Shown piece after piece: positions 1-12,021 of a stretch of 64,000 nt of DNA. A program made the translations under genes and the position numbers. The notes under the pieces were generated by a model. The model was not told the origin of the DNA and did no database searches. It worked only from the letters and a program-made list of their open reading frames with translations. This DNA is from Lates calcarifer (Eukaryota > Chordata > Actinopteri > Centropomidae): assembly GCF_001640805.2 (NCBI RefSeq), contig NC_066838.1, positions 21,282,743 to 21,346,742 of the forward strand, in the 5' to 3' direction. Each line of letters begins with the position of its first letter. The stretch's first letter is position 1.

Positions 1-1009
1 GACAGAAGTGCCCTCTTACAGAAAACATCTCTGCTCCATTATTTTGAATATGATTTTAAGATTAATCAGCTCTCCAAACAGTTCATATCAGTATTTAGGA
101 TCTGATCTAGCCACATATGAAAACACCTATCATATGTGATTGGGCATACCCAAAGAAAGCTATTTAGCTGAATTAATCTAGCGTGTCATCCAGTAATTAT
201 TACAATTACATTTGATACATCAACTTTGATATAAAAAATATGACTTCTACTGTGCCTGCTCTTTACAGTGACCCTTACTCTCAGTCAGCAATATCTCACT
301 CAGTAATTTCCGCCCTCGCCAGCTATTTTAACAAACAGTCTAATGAGATGGTTCATCACTGAGGCTTTTGGCTTTAAAGTGCTTCTGTTCAGCCGGTGGA
401 GCGGTTCCGAAACAGAACTGTACAAAATGTACAACATAGTACAAAAAGATGTCTCACCATGTTTGATTAAAATGGCAAATTCAGCCCATTAACAGCTGAA
501 CTGCATCAGCAAATAATATGGCTAATTATCCAGAACAGGTGTTAATGATGGAGTATTACTATCTTCTTCTGCCACGTTATATTTGCCTTCTTTATACATG
601 AACAGTCCATCTTGGGACCCAAAATGGCATCATTTATTTTCAGACATGACCACTGCATTTGTTAACTGATTAACATGCTGCATCTATTGCACAAAACAGA
701 AGAGATGTGGCTCTAAATCCATAGTTGAGCTTTCTTTAATAGATCTCACTTAGTGCATCTCCCCATGGTCGACATTGTATACAGACCACTCTATCAATTG
801 CGTATTTTCACTGTGCATTATTAGGCCTCAGCTATTGCATCATCATTACAATGTTCATATCTCTGACCTCTGAGGTTTCAGTTGCATAGTTGTATTCAAA
901 AGTATAAACTCATAGAGACATTTCGTTGTGTTTTAAAGAGTGTAATATTGAATATTTTTGTTTTGTTTTTATATTGTATGATTACCCAAATGTCTCTCCT
1001 TTCTTTCAG
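1..1009. other. Upstream/intronic sequence, no gene recognised
   Basis: AT-rich sequence with no exon I can support on either strand. Because the exon starting at 1010 may begin with the last base of a split codon, this stretch is probably an intron of the + strand gene that follows, with the earlier exons outside the window. Confidence 0.4.
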
Positions 1010-4000
1010 TATGAATGATGATTTAGATTCAGAGGATGAGCAAGAAAAGGAAGAAGGTACAGTATGGATACAGTCATACAAAATCTTTTTCAACATACGG
1101 TCTCACCATCTAAAAAAACAGGAATATTTTAAGATTTATATAATTCAGAATTATATGCGCTAGTATTGCATAGAATTAATTTGCTTAAAGGTTTACCCCA
1201 GTAATTAAGTACCACTCTTCCATTCAGTTCTGGGGACTCAGAAGAGACAGATTTAAACTAGAATGACACTGAGTAGAGCACATACCTTCACCAAGGCCAA
1301 ACAATCCTACACATGTCTGTCTAGCTGTCATCTGTCATCTGTCATTTCTCATCTGCCCCTTTAACTGGATCCACACCAAACTTTAATGGGTTTTCTCCTG
1401 GCCTATTCTCCATCCCTCTGCCACATTTGGTGCAAATTGTTTCAGTGCTTTTTGCATAATCCTGCTTACAACTAAACAGACAGACAAACAAACAAACAAA
1501 CAAACAAATGCGAGTGAAAACATAACATGCTCGGCAGAGGTATAAAGAATGGTTAAAGTTGGTGCAGCAGACACAGAGATATCCTGACTTTCAGTTCTTA
1601 GTGTGGGTCAGGCTCCTAAAATGGTAAATCCAATATTTCCCACAGTGCACCTCAATAGCATATCATTATCCTGTAAACACCCAGTTTGTAAACCAGGCTC
1701 ATCCCAGTCCCAAGCCCAAACCAAGATAACCATAATGGCATAGTCAGGGTTATTTCTCAGATGTGTCAGACCTCCCTACAGAGCCACAGAAAAACATTTA
1801 CAACATTTTCACACTGAGTAAACCACATTTCTTATGGGAAATTAGTGGAGAGCGCCTTTAATTATTTTTCTACTGTTGGTAATTGGTGTTTTGTCGTATA
1901 AGGTCATTGCTTTCTCTCTATTCATACTAATCTCACTGTATATTTATCTGTTTTACATCAGCAAAAGAAGCAGGGACCTCCAAGTCAGGACTTGTCAGAC
2001 CTACAGCTGTCTGCCCTGTCATTGTGCAGCCGGAGATTGACATAGAGGTAAGGGTGAAATGAGAAGAACTGGAAAGAAAGGAACTGCTTTTAATGGAATA
2101 AAATGTTAACTAACAGGAGGGTTCACTGGGGTTCTTCTATCTCATGAATCTTCTATGACCTGCAAAAGTTAAAATAGTCCATTATTACTGGAAAGGGCTA
2201 CTGTAGCCAACAGAGCACACACACATTTAGAAAATTACCTCTTTGATTATCTTCAAATTATCTTGATTAGCATGCAGTTGTTGACACATTTCCCATTTAA
2301 CAGGTAAGCAGGCTAAGTGCTTTATCCCTTTATGCGAGTCACGTGTCTAATAAAACATAACAAACATTTCTATTCAACTTTTAAAAGCTTACCATCATTG
2401 GCTTGGTTGTTTATGTTGTTCACAGCTCATTGAAGCTTCAGCAACAACTTAGGTAATGTCTCGCTTCTCACCGCTGTAGCACGAGTACTGTATGCTATTC
2501 TCCTCGTCGGCGTCTAATCGTATTCACATCATGATGCATGCTGTTCATGTTTTTGCACCATAAGTTATCCCCACCTTACGTAAGTCTTTCGAACACTAAT
2601 ATTCAATCATAACATGTATAATCATAATATCTTGTATGTTTACATTACTTGTGAATATGGTACTTAAATCCATTATCGTTGTGCTGTTGTCTGTGTATTT
2701 ATATATATGTTGTTGCAAGGACAGTGGGTAATCTTTGAAGAGAAACACAGTTTGACCATTGTGACCCTGCAGCAATATTAAAGGAACAGTTCAATATTTC
2801 AGGAAACAGCCGTATTTGCTTTCTTGCTGAGAGTTGGATGAGGAAATTGATACTACTCTGAAGTCAAATTTTCACAGTAATGCAAGATAAAGTGTAGGCA
2901 TCTTCCTATTATTTTTTCTTTTTACAATAAAATGGTGGAGGAGAGAAATGTTGAGCTGCTTAAAACCAGGATTACCAGGGGGGCTCGCATTAGCATTTTG
3001 GCAAGGCAAAGTTGATTTTGGAGCTATTCCATACATAAAAACATATCAGACTGGAAGAAATTTGTATTTCAGAAGCAGGAGAGAGTTACTGTTGATCTGC
3101 ATAATAATGAGTAAACTACCTCAGACAGCCCAGAAGAAAAAGTATTAGGACGTTCTACCTCCCAACAGAGTACCATGACGACGTGATCTAGTATCCATGT
3201 CTCACTGATCCAGGTCATCTGTTTGTTTGTTTTACATCAGTATCCACATGCATGCTGTTTTCCTTGAGTGGAGCATTACACTTAAAGTGTGAACCAGTCA
3301 ACTACTGTATGAACATCAGCTCCCACCGCTTGTTAAATTTTTCCCTGCTCCAAACGTCATTCAGTATATTTTAAGAATCCAATCCAAGGGTTTTTAGGGG
3401 TTAAACATTCAAACATCATCATTCCTGACAAACTAATCCTCCAAGTTTTGTATAATCTCTTTCAAGTTAAATTTCGTCGGCATAATTGCCAGCATCCACC
3501 ATTTTAATGGTTCTCTCACTGAGTGCTTAGTTGTGTGGAAAAGGTCGGTTTTTCCTTGAGCTTTTTACTCATTCTGTGGTGCTTTCAAGTCATATATTAA
3601 TAGATATTTCTCTGAGATTGACACAAAGTGCTCTCTTGAATAAAACTAAAAACAGATTTCTCAGAAACAGAATACAAAATTCTAGATGTAGGTATAACTT
3701 TAAACATAAAAATATCTCACTCCCAGAATTGTCGTGATTCTGTGTTAATTTGCCTTCAAAAATGATACCAGGTCACAGCTGGCATTAACATGGAACATGA
3801 TGTTAAAGTCTTAACATATTCATCTGTGTCCAGGTATTTTTTACATTAACACTTATGAGTCCTTCTGTCATTTGTGTTTTACGTGTCTTGCTCTTGCTTG
3901 TCTGGATGCTGTTTTTGTTATCTGACTTTTGGGTTTTATATTGTTGTGATTTTATCTTGATATGTCCTTGGATGTTTGTCACAACAGCCTCAAAACTCTT

Positions 4001-5405
4001 TTGGTTGATATTTGTTCCAGTGCCTGGTGTTAAAAGGAAAAACATTCACCCCCTGGTACATTATGTGAATATATGTTCATTGGGTAAACTTGAAGAGAAA
4101 ATAACTATGAAAATCTAATTTCTTTTTCTCTGTTTGATACCCTTCTGCTCCACTTAAAAGTATCTTTGAAATATCTCCATCGTTTTATGCTCATGACAGG
4201 AGAGGGCATTATGTTTTATGTTTTGGTCAACAATTTGAAAAAAAAAATATGTCAGTCAATCCCATCATAATGCCCTTGTTTGCATTTCCCCACAATTACA
4301 ATGTCAGCATGGGATCCATTTCACAGAAAAGCATTAGTATGCAGTAAAATGCTTTTCTTCTCTCTGTGTGAGACGATAATGTACAAATCTTTTCCCTTTG
4401 TCTTTCTATTCTCCTAGCTGTCACTGTTGTCTCGATGTTTTACTTTAACAGATTGCAGTTCACCCATCTGGTCCCTCGGTCCCACCCAACCAAGAGTTTC
4501 CATCTGCTGATGGCACACTGTCCGCTCACATTGTATCCCCAGGTGAACGATTCCCTTGTACGTCTTCCGAAACCACGCTTCAAACTAATTCATCCTTTGT
4601 ACTCTGTGCCAGCGAATCAGTCCAGCCAAATAAGTCACAGCCTTTACCCAGACTCCACTGTGAATTAGGAAACCAAACGTCAGAGAAGCCCACAGACAGT
4701 AGTCCCTCTGCACTGCTGCCTTCTCTACATCAAGAGTCGAGGCTGAGATCAGACAGTTCCCAGGCTGGCGGAGAGGAAATCCCTCCTTCAGAGGCCTCTT
4801 GCATGCATCTTCCTACCACAGAGACAAATCTGCAGCCAACAGAAGAGGACAAATCAACAGAAAACCGAGCTGGTCGTCCTTGTCTTGAACTGTCTGCCGT
4901 GTGCGTCTCTGCTCCCAGCGTGACTCAGGGCTTTGAGCGAGAGGTTGCACTGGGATCGAGTGAACTTGTTGCAGGATTATCAGAAGGTTTCACCGGGTCT
5001 GCAGCAGCACAATGTGAAGGCAGTACGCCCACGCTCCTGTCTCCTGTGGCAGAGAGTCTAGCATCTCTGGGAGCAGAAGGTGAAGCTCCACCATCACCTG
5101 AACTCACAGAGAATGCCTCAGTGAGTACAGGTGTCACTGAGGCGAGCCAAAACTTCTCAGCTTCTCAGTCTGTCTCGGCCTGGGAAGAGAAGGAAGATGC
5201 TTCCCAGATTTCCCCTGACACATTATTAGAGAATCTATCAAACACATTGTCAGAAGCTTCTGAGCCCCAGTCTGAGCATGATGTAAACCGGAATCTGATG
5301 CCATCCGTCATCTTTCTGAGCGGAGTTGTCTCCCTCTCGATAGTGATGCAGGAACCCAGTGCCCTTTTCTTCATTGGACTGCTTCTGGTCTTGCACCATT
5401 TGTGA
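1010..5405 (+). CDS. 3' part of a Ser/Glu-rich protein with hydrophobic C-terminus (PPP1R3F-like?)
   Basis: Three coding exons join in phase: 1010-1056, 1962-2047 and 4452-5405. Each has a good acceptor (ctttcag, tacatcag, tttaacag) and the first two have clear donors (gtacag, gtaagg). The last exon encodes about 317 residues rich in Ser, Glu, Pro and Thr and is probably disordered. It ends in a hydrophobic stretch (about 30 residues, encoded near 5305-5402) only one or two residues before the stop, the pattern of a C-terminal membrane anchor. An acidic cluster (DDLDSEDEQEKEE) is encoded at 1014-1055. No catalytic domain is visible, so the recognisable part probably lies upstream of the window. 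Linkage to wdr13, porcn and gpr173 and the C-terminal anchor make a PPP1R3F-type glycogen-targeting phosphatase subunit my best guess, but the CBM21 domain that would prove it is not in view. If the sequence before 1010 is 5' UTR, translation could instead start at the ATG at 1011. Confidence 0.6.
1260..1580. repeat. Dispersed repeat with (CAAA)n tract
   Basis: The stretch around 1375-1560 combines a short conserved-looking body, a (CAAA)n tract at about 1483-1508 and a following segment mentioning 'aacataacatgctcggcagagg'. I recognise this arrangement from SINE/LINE-tail-like repeats scattered in teleost genomes. It lies in an intron of the preceding gene. The boundaries are approximate. Confidence 0.45.
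2779..2940 (+). repeat. Dispersed fish repeat, 5' portion
   Basis: The sequence beginning 'aaggaacagttcaatatttc' and passing through 'ttgctgagagttggatgag' matches, from memory, the beginning of a common short interspersed repeat in percomorph fish. What looks like the complementary downstream half of the same family occurs at about 30731-30960. It is intronic here. Confidence 0.45.
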
Positions 5406-7998
5406 TTATGCCACAAAAGTTCCCTCTAAATCGTCCTCAAGTTAAGTGCCTTTTCATGATTCCAAAAGAAGCCATCAAGTTCAAGTTGTGTATCACTGTG
5501 TGAGTTTTTAGATTAATATATATTTTCATCAAAAGAAAGACATACTGGGTACAATGTATGAGTATCTTCATGTCCAAGTCCATATCTTGGAGACAGTTAT
5601 TATAAAAATATTGGTGATATTTTCATGCAGTCTGTCAAAGTGTAGAGTAATAGAAAAGTTATTACCCCATCTTTACAACATCGTTGTGATCACTCTGATA
5701 TAAAATTGCAGTATATTATCACAGTGTTCTGTAATTACTTTTTTTGTGTCATGTGGAGATGTGTGTATGTGGTGTTATATTCTGATTTATTCAATCAGCA
5801 CTATAATGCACTTGTGTTTTTTTTTTTTTTTTTTTTGTGATTGTTGTTGTCAGTGTGTAGTTAAGGTTGTTGTCTAGCCACACTGCCATGAATTTAACTT
5901 TTGAGAATTCCATTTGTTATTATGTCTTTAATGAAGGACAAAAACAAAAAAACATTACCACAGCTGGACACTGAAGAGACTTATAAATGGAATTTTGTTT
6001 ACAAAATGCAAAAGCAAAACCTAGAGTATTTTGCCTTAATGCTTAACAAACAAAAACCTGATGACCTTTAGTAAACATCAGATTGAAAGTGATGCTGCCC
6101 GAGAGACAAAACAAGTGGAAAATTGTCCAGTGTGACATGTGAAAATGATATCTTATATCTAATCATTAGAGAACAGCCTCCTCATTATTGCATATTTCAT
6201 TTGATAATCCTTCCTGTTGATTCTCGCAACTGTTGTTGCTGCATAATATAAAATTTTATAGCACAATTTTGACAACCTCACAGACAGACTGAGGCACTGT
6301 ATGACATGTTTGAAGTGATGAAAGTTTTTTGCAGTGTATTGCCATTAAACATGGTCTTACACCCTGTACCACTGTGTGTCTTTGTTTATTTGTTTTTCTT
6401 TTCATCTGTTCTGCAAAGGCACAACAGTTTCCACGCACGGTAATGACACTGCAGTGCAGAGCAGAAAATTTTTGGAGAGACTGACACACCACTAAAATAA
6501 CATCAGAGCCTTTAGCGCCTCCGATTCTGGAGCGCGTTCAGCTTTGCTTGAAGTGGAAATACACAGACGGCAACATGAGCTGCAGAGAGAAGCCAAAGGT
6601 CATGCATTGCACTGAAGTCATAGTGTCATACTAGAGTACAGTGTATGCTAGCCATTGTAAGCTGAGATCAGTGTTTGGAAGCTGACAATTCTGAGGAAAC
6701 CTCCACAGATGCTACATAATGAGATGTCACAGACTATTTGTGATTACATTCGTGATTGGTTGATATCTGAGTTACATAAACTGCTTCAGTCTTTTCCTGC
6801 TGAATCAACCCACTGTGCCTTGTATTGAATCCACAACCTCAAACCCATAATTGTCTCTGCACAGTTTTATTTCATAGACTTCTGCAGGGAAAGGGGCGGG
6901 AGTGATTAATTTGTGTGATGGTCACATAACTTGAGCATAGAATGTATTAAAAATTTAAGCAGACTTAAAACTGACCTGAGGAGGATAATCAGTGTGAATT
7001 CTGCAACAGACGCACACTTTGGAATAATTAACGCCATTTTAAGCAATGATCTACACCACTGAGAGCCGTGTTAAGAAATTATTTCAAAAAAGGTTCTTGG
7101 AGTGTTGACATATTACAAAACAGCAGCTGAAGGGTTTATTTTCTTACTCTTTCTTTCTTACCCAGTGTGACATCACTCTAATGGGCAGTTGGCTTGTTCA
7201 ACTGGAGCTATTTCATCACAAGAAACAGCAGAAACACTGAGCAGTACAAGCGGTTTCTTAAATAATATCTTTTACAGCAAAATCTACAGTGGCCCTCAAG
7301 GTCAGAGCCCAATGACATCTCACAAAACACAAAAACATTTAAGATTATGGAAAGGGTGGGACGACACTTCTTGTTTGTGACTGGACAGAATCCAAGTCAA
7401 TAGTTTGTTTGGGTACAATGTCTGTGAAATGCCAATGGAGGACAAGAAGTGATTCTTTACACGTGAAGCACTATCACAGGTAAGCTTTTATCAAGTACCA
7501 AAAGTTGTTGATCGGGAGGAAAATGCAAGAAACTGACAACGTAAAAAAATGGCTTCCAAACTTCATCTGCAGTCGGAGGCCTAATTCCTCTGTTTTGTGC
7601 AGTGACTACACAGTTGGCTGCATAAACCACATAAAATGTAGACCACATTGTAACATTACTGTTATTGTTTTTTCTTTGCATTTCTTTTTTCCCTTTGGAG
7701 CCCTGCTAAAAAAAACCCAGCATAGGCAAGCTTAGGATGGTTGTTGGTTTTAGCTGGAATTTTACTGAGGTAGGATTTTTCATGCAGGACTACTACTTGT
7801 AATGAAGTATTTCTACATCACTGTTTTGGTAGTACTTAGGTGAACTGAATACTTTTCCACCACTGCTGAGAACTGACTGCATAAGCCTAATTCAAAGTCA
7901 ACATACATTACTTGCTGTCAGAATCATGTCTGCCTTATCCATCTATAATCTAAGATACTGGCTAGTGGCTACACTACTAATACAATTCATTTACCTTG
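5406..7998. other. 3' UTR and intergenic DNA
   Basis: This lies between the stop codon of the + strand gene and the stop codon of the next gene, which runs on the opposite strand; the two genes are therefore tail to tail. The first part is presumably 3' UTR. A poly-T run sits at 5817-5836. No further exon was found. Confidence 0.5.
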
Positions 7999-8849
7999 TC
8001 AATCATGTATCATCTTAGTGATGTCCTCTGGCTCTGGGTTCTTGGCTGACTCATGAAGATCCAGCAAGGCCTCTGCACCATCTGTGTGTCTTTGTAGATC
8101 TTCTCTGAACTTCATCTTCTCCTCTTGTAGATGTGATGCGTCGGACATGGGCTTGCCTCTCTGATAACTGAGGGTGACTGTGGGAGCCCTGTCTACAGAC
8201 ACAACATTGTTTAAAGCACTACCTGACTTAGAAAAACAAAATATATGAGGCAACAATCATTGGTGTGCATCACAATCACAGTATCCCAAAAATAATAAAA
8301 TGATGAAGGGCAAAATGGGGGTGAGAAAAATGGGAATACATTAACTGTAAAACCATGGCAGTCTTTTCAATTTCATCTGTATCGGTGAAGAAAGTAATCA
8401 CAGGCTCAATCGATATTTAGCCTCCATGTACATGTTACATGGCATAATCACACTGTGAAAATAAAAATAACACAAAAACAAACTGAACTGGAAAAAGAGC
8501 ATTTCAACTTTCGTTTGAAGTTTATCAATCTGCCATTGGATGGAATTAATGTTAGCTAGCTAGCGACATTAATTAAGCTAGCAAGCTAGTGAGCAAAATA
8601 ATTCACTCAAGGGAGATTAACTAGCTAGCATCACGATTGACAATAGTTGTTTAATATAGCGTGACCACACAGGACCTGTCGGTCAGATGGCGTCTGGAGA
8701 TGAATGACAGTGACCTACAAACAGTCAGTTAGTAACGTTTTCTTGTTACCTGTATCACGCTTGAGAGGATTAAGCTCCCTGTCCGGTTTGTTGACACAGT
8801 CGAAGAACCGTCGTGTTGAGCAAAGAGTTTGAAGTGACGTCAAGATCAT
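7999..8849 (-). CDS. Unrecognised 107-residue protein, two exons
   Basis: Exon 1 is 8750-8849 and exon 2 is 7999-8222, joined through a GTAACA donor and a TCAG acceptor in matching phase (1+2). The ATG at 8849 is immediately preceded by an in-frame TGA, which fixes it as the first possible start. The product starts MILTSLQTLCSTRRFFDCVN: positively charged, Ser/Leu-rich and free of acidic residues for its first 16 positions, as in a mitochondrial targeting peptide. The C-terminal half is charged and predicted helical (motif HLQEEKMKFREDL) and ends in EDITKMIHD. There are no Cys pairs or membrane segments. I do not recognise the family. The clean splice, the phase match and the compositional character argue for a real gene; a mitochondrial location is inference. 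The gene is divergent from gpr173, whose upstream region begins on the other side. Confidence 0.55.
8835..8842. promoter_or_regulatory. Perfect CRE (TGACGTCA)
   Basis: The palindrome TGACGTCA matches the CREB/ATF consensus. It lies inside codons 3-5 of the 107-residue gene, close to its presumed start site, and forms part of the left arm of a longer inverted repeat (8837-8850 with 8905-8918). Function is inferred from the motif only. Confidence 0.4.
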
Positions 8850-8918
8850 TCACTCCACCCGCTATGCCACAAACAATGACGCCGGTGAATTTTGTGGGAA
8901 AGTCAATGATCTTGACGT
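8837..8918. repeat. 14-bp perfect inverted repeat around a start codon
   Basis: ACGTCAAGATCATT at 8837-8850 is the exact reverse complement of 8905-8918, and the match extends to 17 of 18 with one mismatch. The 54-bp loop includes a CpG-containing 'gacgccggtg'. The left arm carries the start codon of the 107-residue gene. Confidence 0.8.
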
Positions 8919-9239
8919 TGTACAATATCTTTGTAGCACCGAAGAAGAGCCGTTAGGACTGTAGAACTTTAACGTTACAAAATAGCCAAAGGAAACAGTT
9001 AGTTACATAAACATACTAGCTACTAGTATGTATACTAGCTACATATAACATTTTATCATGTTGAAAAGACGTTGATGCTAACGTTAGCTATATAGCGATA
9101 GCAAAACCTTTCATAGCACCTTTACAGAATTTATTGTATAGGGACAGCCATATGGCCTGAAGAAAAGCATTCAAAATACGTGGTATTCATAGTGAAATAT
9201 TTATATACCCTAGTATAAATGCACAGTAAAACAATACAG

Positions 9240-9345
9240 CCACCAGTTCTAACATACTGATTTAGCAGGTAATGTTTACCATGTTCACTATCATAGTTAG
9301 GCTTGTTAGCATGCTAACATTTGCACCAAATACAAAGTATAGATT
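9240..9345. repeat. Dispersed 'gctaacatttgc' fish repeat fragment
   Basis: The text 'aatgtttaccatgttcac' followed by 'gttagcatgctaacatttgc' is a fragment of a repeat seen again at 17160-17500 in this window. From memory it is a common teleost dispersed repeat. Confidence 0.5.
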
Positions 9346-9767
9346 ATGTTTATGTGGTATACTAAATATATAATATATAAATGTATACTAAAATACATTT
9401 TAAGGAATAAAATTGGGGAAAAAAATAATATAACACAGTGATACAATTTACAAATGATGGTGAATCCATGGATGAATGTTACAAATGCTGCATAAACAGA
9501 AAATGGAAAATGAATTATAGATTCGACTTTTGTATATTTCCTTCTCCCTTTAAATCAGGACCCAGAATCCCTTGCTGCGGCCCTGTCAGGCCAGCCTGTG
9601 TCATTTTGGGTCCAGCCAGCCCAGTCTGTCACCAAGGGCAGGAGACCAATGAAACACATAGTTTGTTGACAGCTGGAGAAAACAGACGCGTCATACATGA
9701 TGCCAGAGAGACGGTTAGAATAAAACATCACTTTCAAGTTATGGCCCACAATGCTGCTGCACAGGTC

Positions 9768-9770
<3 letters not shown>

Positions 9771-9809
<39 letters not shown>
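9771..9809. repeat. (CT)n microsatellite
   Basis: An uninterrupted CT dinucleotide tract. It creates long spurious arginine/glutamate or serine/leucine reading frames on both strands. Confidence 0.95.
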
Positions 9810-9811
<2 letters not shown>

Positions 9812-12021
9812 AATAAAACCGACGCTTTCCGCGAATGTGCGAGCTGCCTCCTTGCAAGCAGCCATAATTGGGATTATTCAGGAATAATTCGCCTAATCCA
9901 GCCGTGTTGTTTTTGTTTTTGTTTTTTTGTTTTTTTGTTTTGTTTTTAAATCGTGATTTCGACAGCGTTCGCAATGTGGATTTCCTCGTGACATCGCTGG
10001 ATTTGCCCAAAAAGAAAATGTATTTGTTCTCTCGTGGTGGAGGCTTTTATTGTGGACTATTAAGATGTAGTCCACCTTCGCTGGACAGCAAAACAAAGAC
10101 TGCATATTAACAGTTCAGGGTAAATACATCGCCTTTTTTTTGTGACTGAAAGATGGGAAAAAGAGACGTATCGAGGCTGTTGTCTGTGTGGACTAATTGT
10201 TCTGGTGCCACTAGCCAATATACATGCCAAGACGATTCATTTAGGGGATGCGCGATCTTTTTTTCCTCTCTAACGTTTGTGGGTGGGTTATTATAAGCAT
10301 TGAAAATCTGACATCATTTGGATATATGAACAGAACAAGATATGTGATTTTTCTTATCGCGTCTGTTTCTATAGCCCTCTGGAAACCCATCCTCGACGTG
10401 ATGCAACATAAAATCTGTTTTCTCGGATGATATTCAGACACAGACCAAATGAACACATCCCTCTCTATGAAACAGTAAAAGGGTGGCAGTGGATATTTTT
10501 TATACATATCTCTTATCAGCCAGAGTCCTCATCCTGGATCGTTTGATCAGCTGTTGATTATTAGATATAGCCTCTGCCGTCTTATGTTTATTATATGTTG
10601 CTCAATTCGATTTCCTCGCGATGGATTTATGCATAACAGGTGTTGTTTGAGCCCGAGAGCACAGCAAGAGACATGAGGCTTTTATTATGTGTTTTTCTCT
10701 CGATTTGACAAACAGTGAAACAAAGCGACTGGGATAATTTTTGTGTTTTTACCGTGAGAGAAGAAGAGAGACCCCCCCCCCCCAAAAAAAAATAAAAAAA
10801 AATGAGGGTATGAAAGGTAGGTTATCATCATCTCTCTCCCCCTCTCTCGCGCGCACACACACACACAAGACACAAAAACACACAGCAGAGGTGATTTTGA
10901 CACCTGTTCATCTGTTTTTTATTTCACTCCAGTCTGTGTTTCAGGCCTAGCTGACATGGCAGCCATCTAATCAGGTGAAATGATATTTGTCAAGGTGGCA
11001 GAGGGCTGTGTTTTGTATGGAGGGGGAGAGAGAAGAATAAGCCTACAGTTACAGCAAATCATATTGTGTTTCATGGCCTACATAGACAAGGCCCACCCAG
11101 ACAAGCACAGCTATGTTTTATCACCACCTTACGCCTGTAAATGAGTTTTTGGTGGAGGCTACGTCTCAACTGTGGGTTTTAATCGAATTTTCATGATTTT
11201 AATCGTGTCATCTTTAAACAAGGTTGATTCCAGGTTCCCTGCTTCAACACCGAGGCCTGACTATGATAATCACAGTGATTATTTTCTCCTCCTTGTTGAG
11301 TAAAAATCCACTCTTCACACACAGAAAAAAAAACCAAATGGCTGCCTGCTCTGCCATTATATTCTCATATTTGTTCTGTGCTGTGAATGGTACAGATTAC
11401 ACCCTCTCTGCTCTTTAACTGACTGTCACACACGCACACACACATGCACAGAGCGGCAGAGAGAAAGCATAAAATGTTCTTTGCTCATTTACAACATCTC
11501 TGTTTGTTGGACATACCCAGTGTTGGTTGTACTGTGTCTGCTCCATCCCCCTGTACACCCCCATGCATTCACTCAAACACCCACACTTGCACAAAGTATG
11601 TGAGCTGTTGTATCTTAGCAACGGGCAAGGTAATTACTGAGAGAGCCAAGGAGCTGGCATGCTGTAGAGCTGCTGATCTGATCCCAGCCTCAGAGAAACA
11701 GGAAGGCAGAGATTTCCACTGTGTTGCCCAACACAGCACTTCTATATCCATGCTGTTAAATGTAAGTTTTGTTTCCTTTTAGCAGGGCGGCTTTAGAGCA
11801 AACGTGCGCGTCAGACATCTTGTTTTTCATTCTCCAAAATGTGTGTCTGTTCACAGGTGGCGTGCTTGTGGACAAAGAGGAAAGATGAGTCTGTCATGTA
11901 GAAAAGATCCTTACGGCCTCTCCTTGTAAAGACGAGAGAGCCGTAGGAGACGACGGCTGTAGGAGGATCAGTAGTGTTTATAAAGGGCCGAACCAGGCAG
12001 GCTCCTGTGGAAGGTGATAGA

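Larger units (their letters stand above)
8850..12021. other. gpr173 upstream region and probable 5' UTR exon(s)
   Basis: About 3.2 kb with no supported coding exon. From about 9800 to 10700 CpGs are more frequent and the sequence looks less repetitive, so this may hold the gpr173 promoter and a noncoding first exon. A possible acceptor (tgttcacag) at about 11857 would start the coding exon's 5' UTR. T-rich runs occur at 9906-9947, a C-run then A-run at 10769-10801 and a CA tract at 10851-10866. Confidence 0.4.

Noticed and set aside
9555..10010. 151-codon open frame across the CT microsatellite
   Set aside because: Held open by the dinucleotide repeat (Arg-Glu run) and T-rich runs; no homology.
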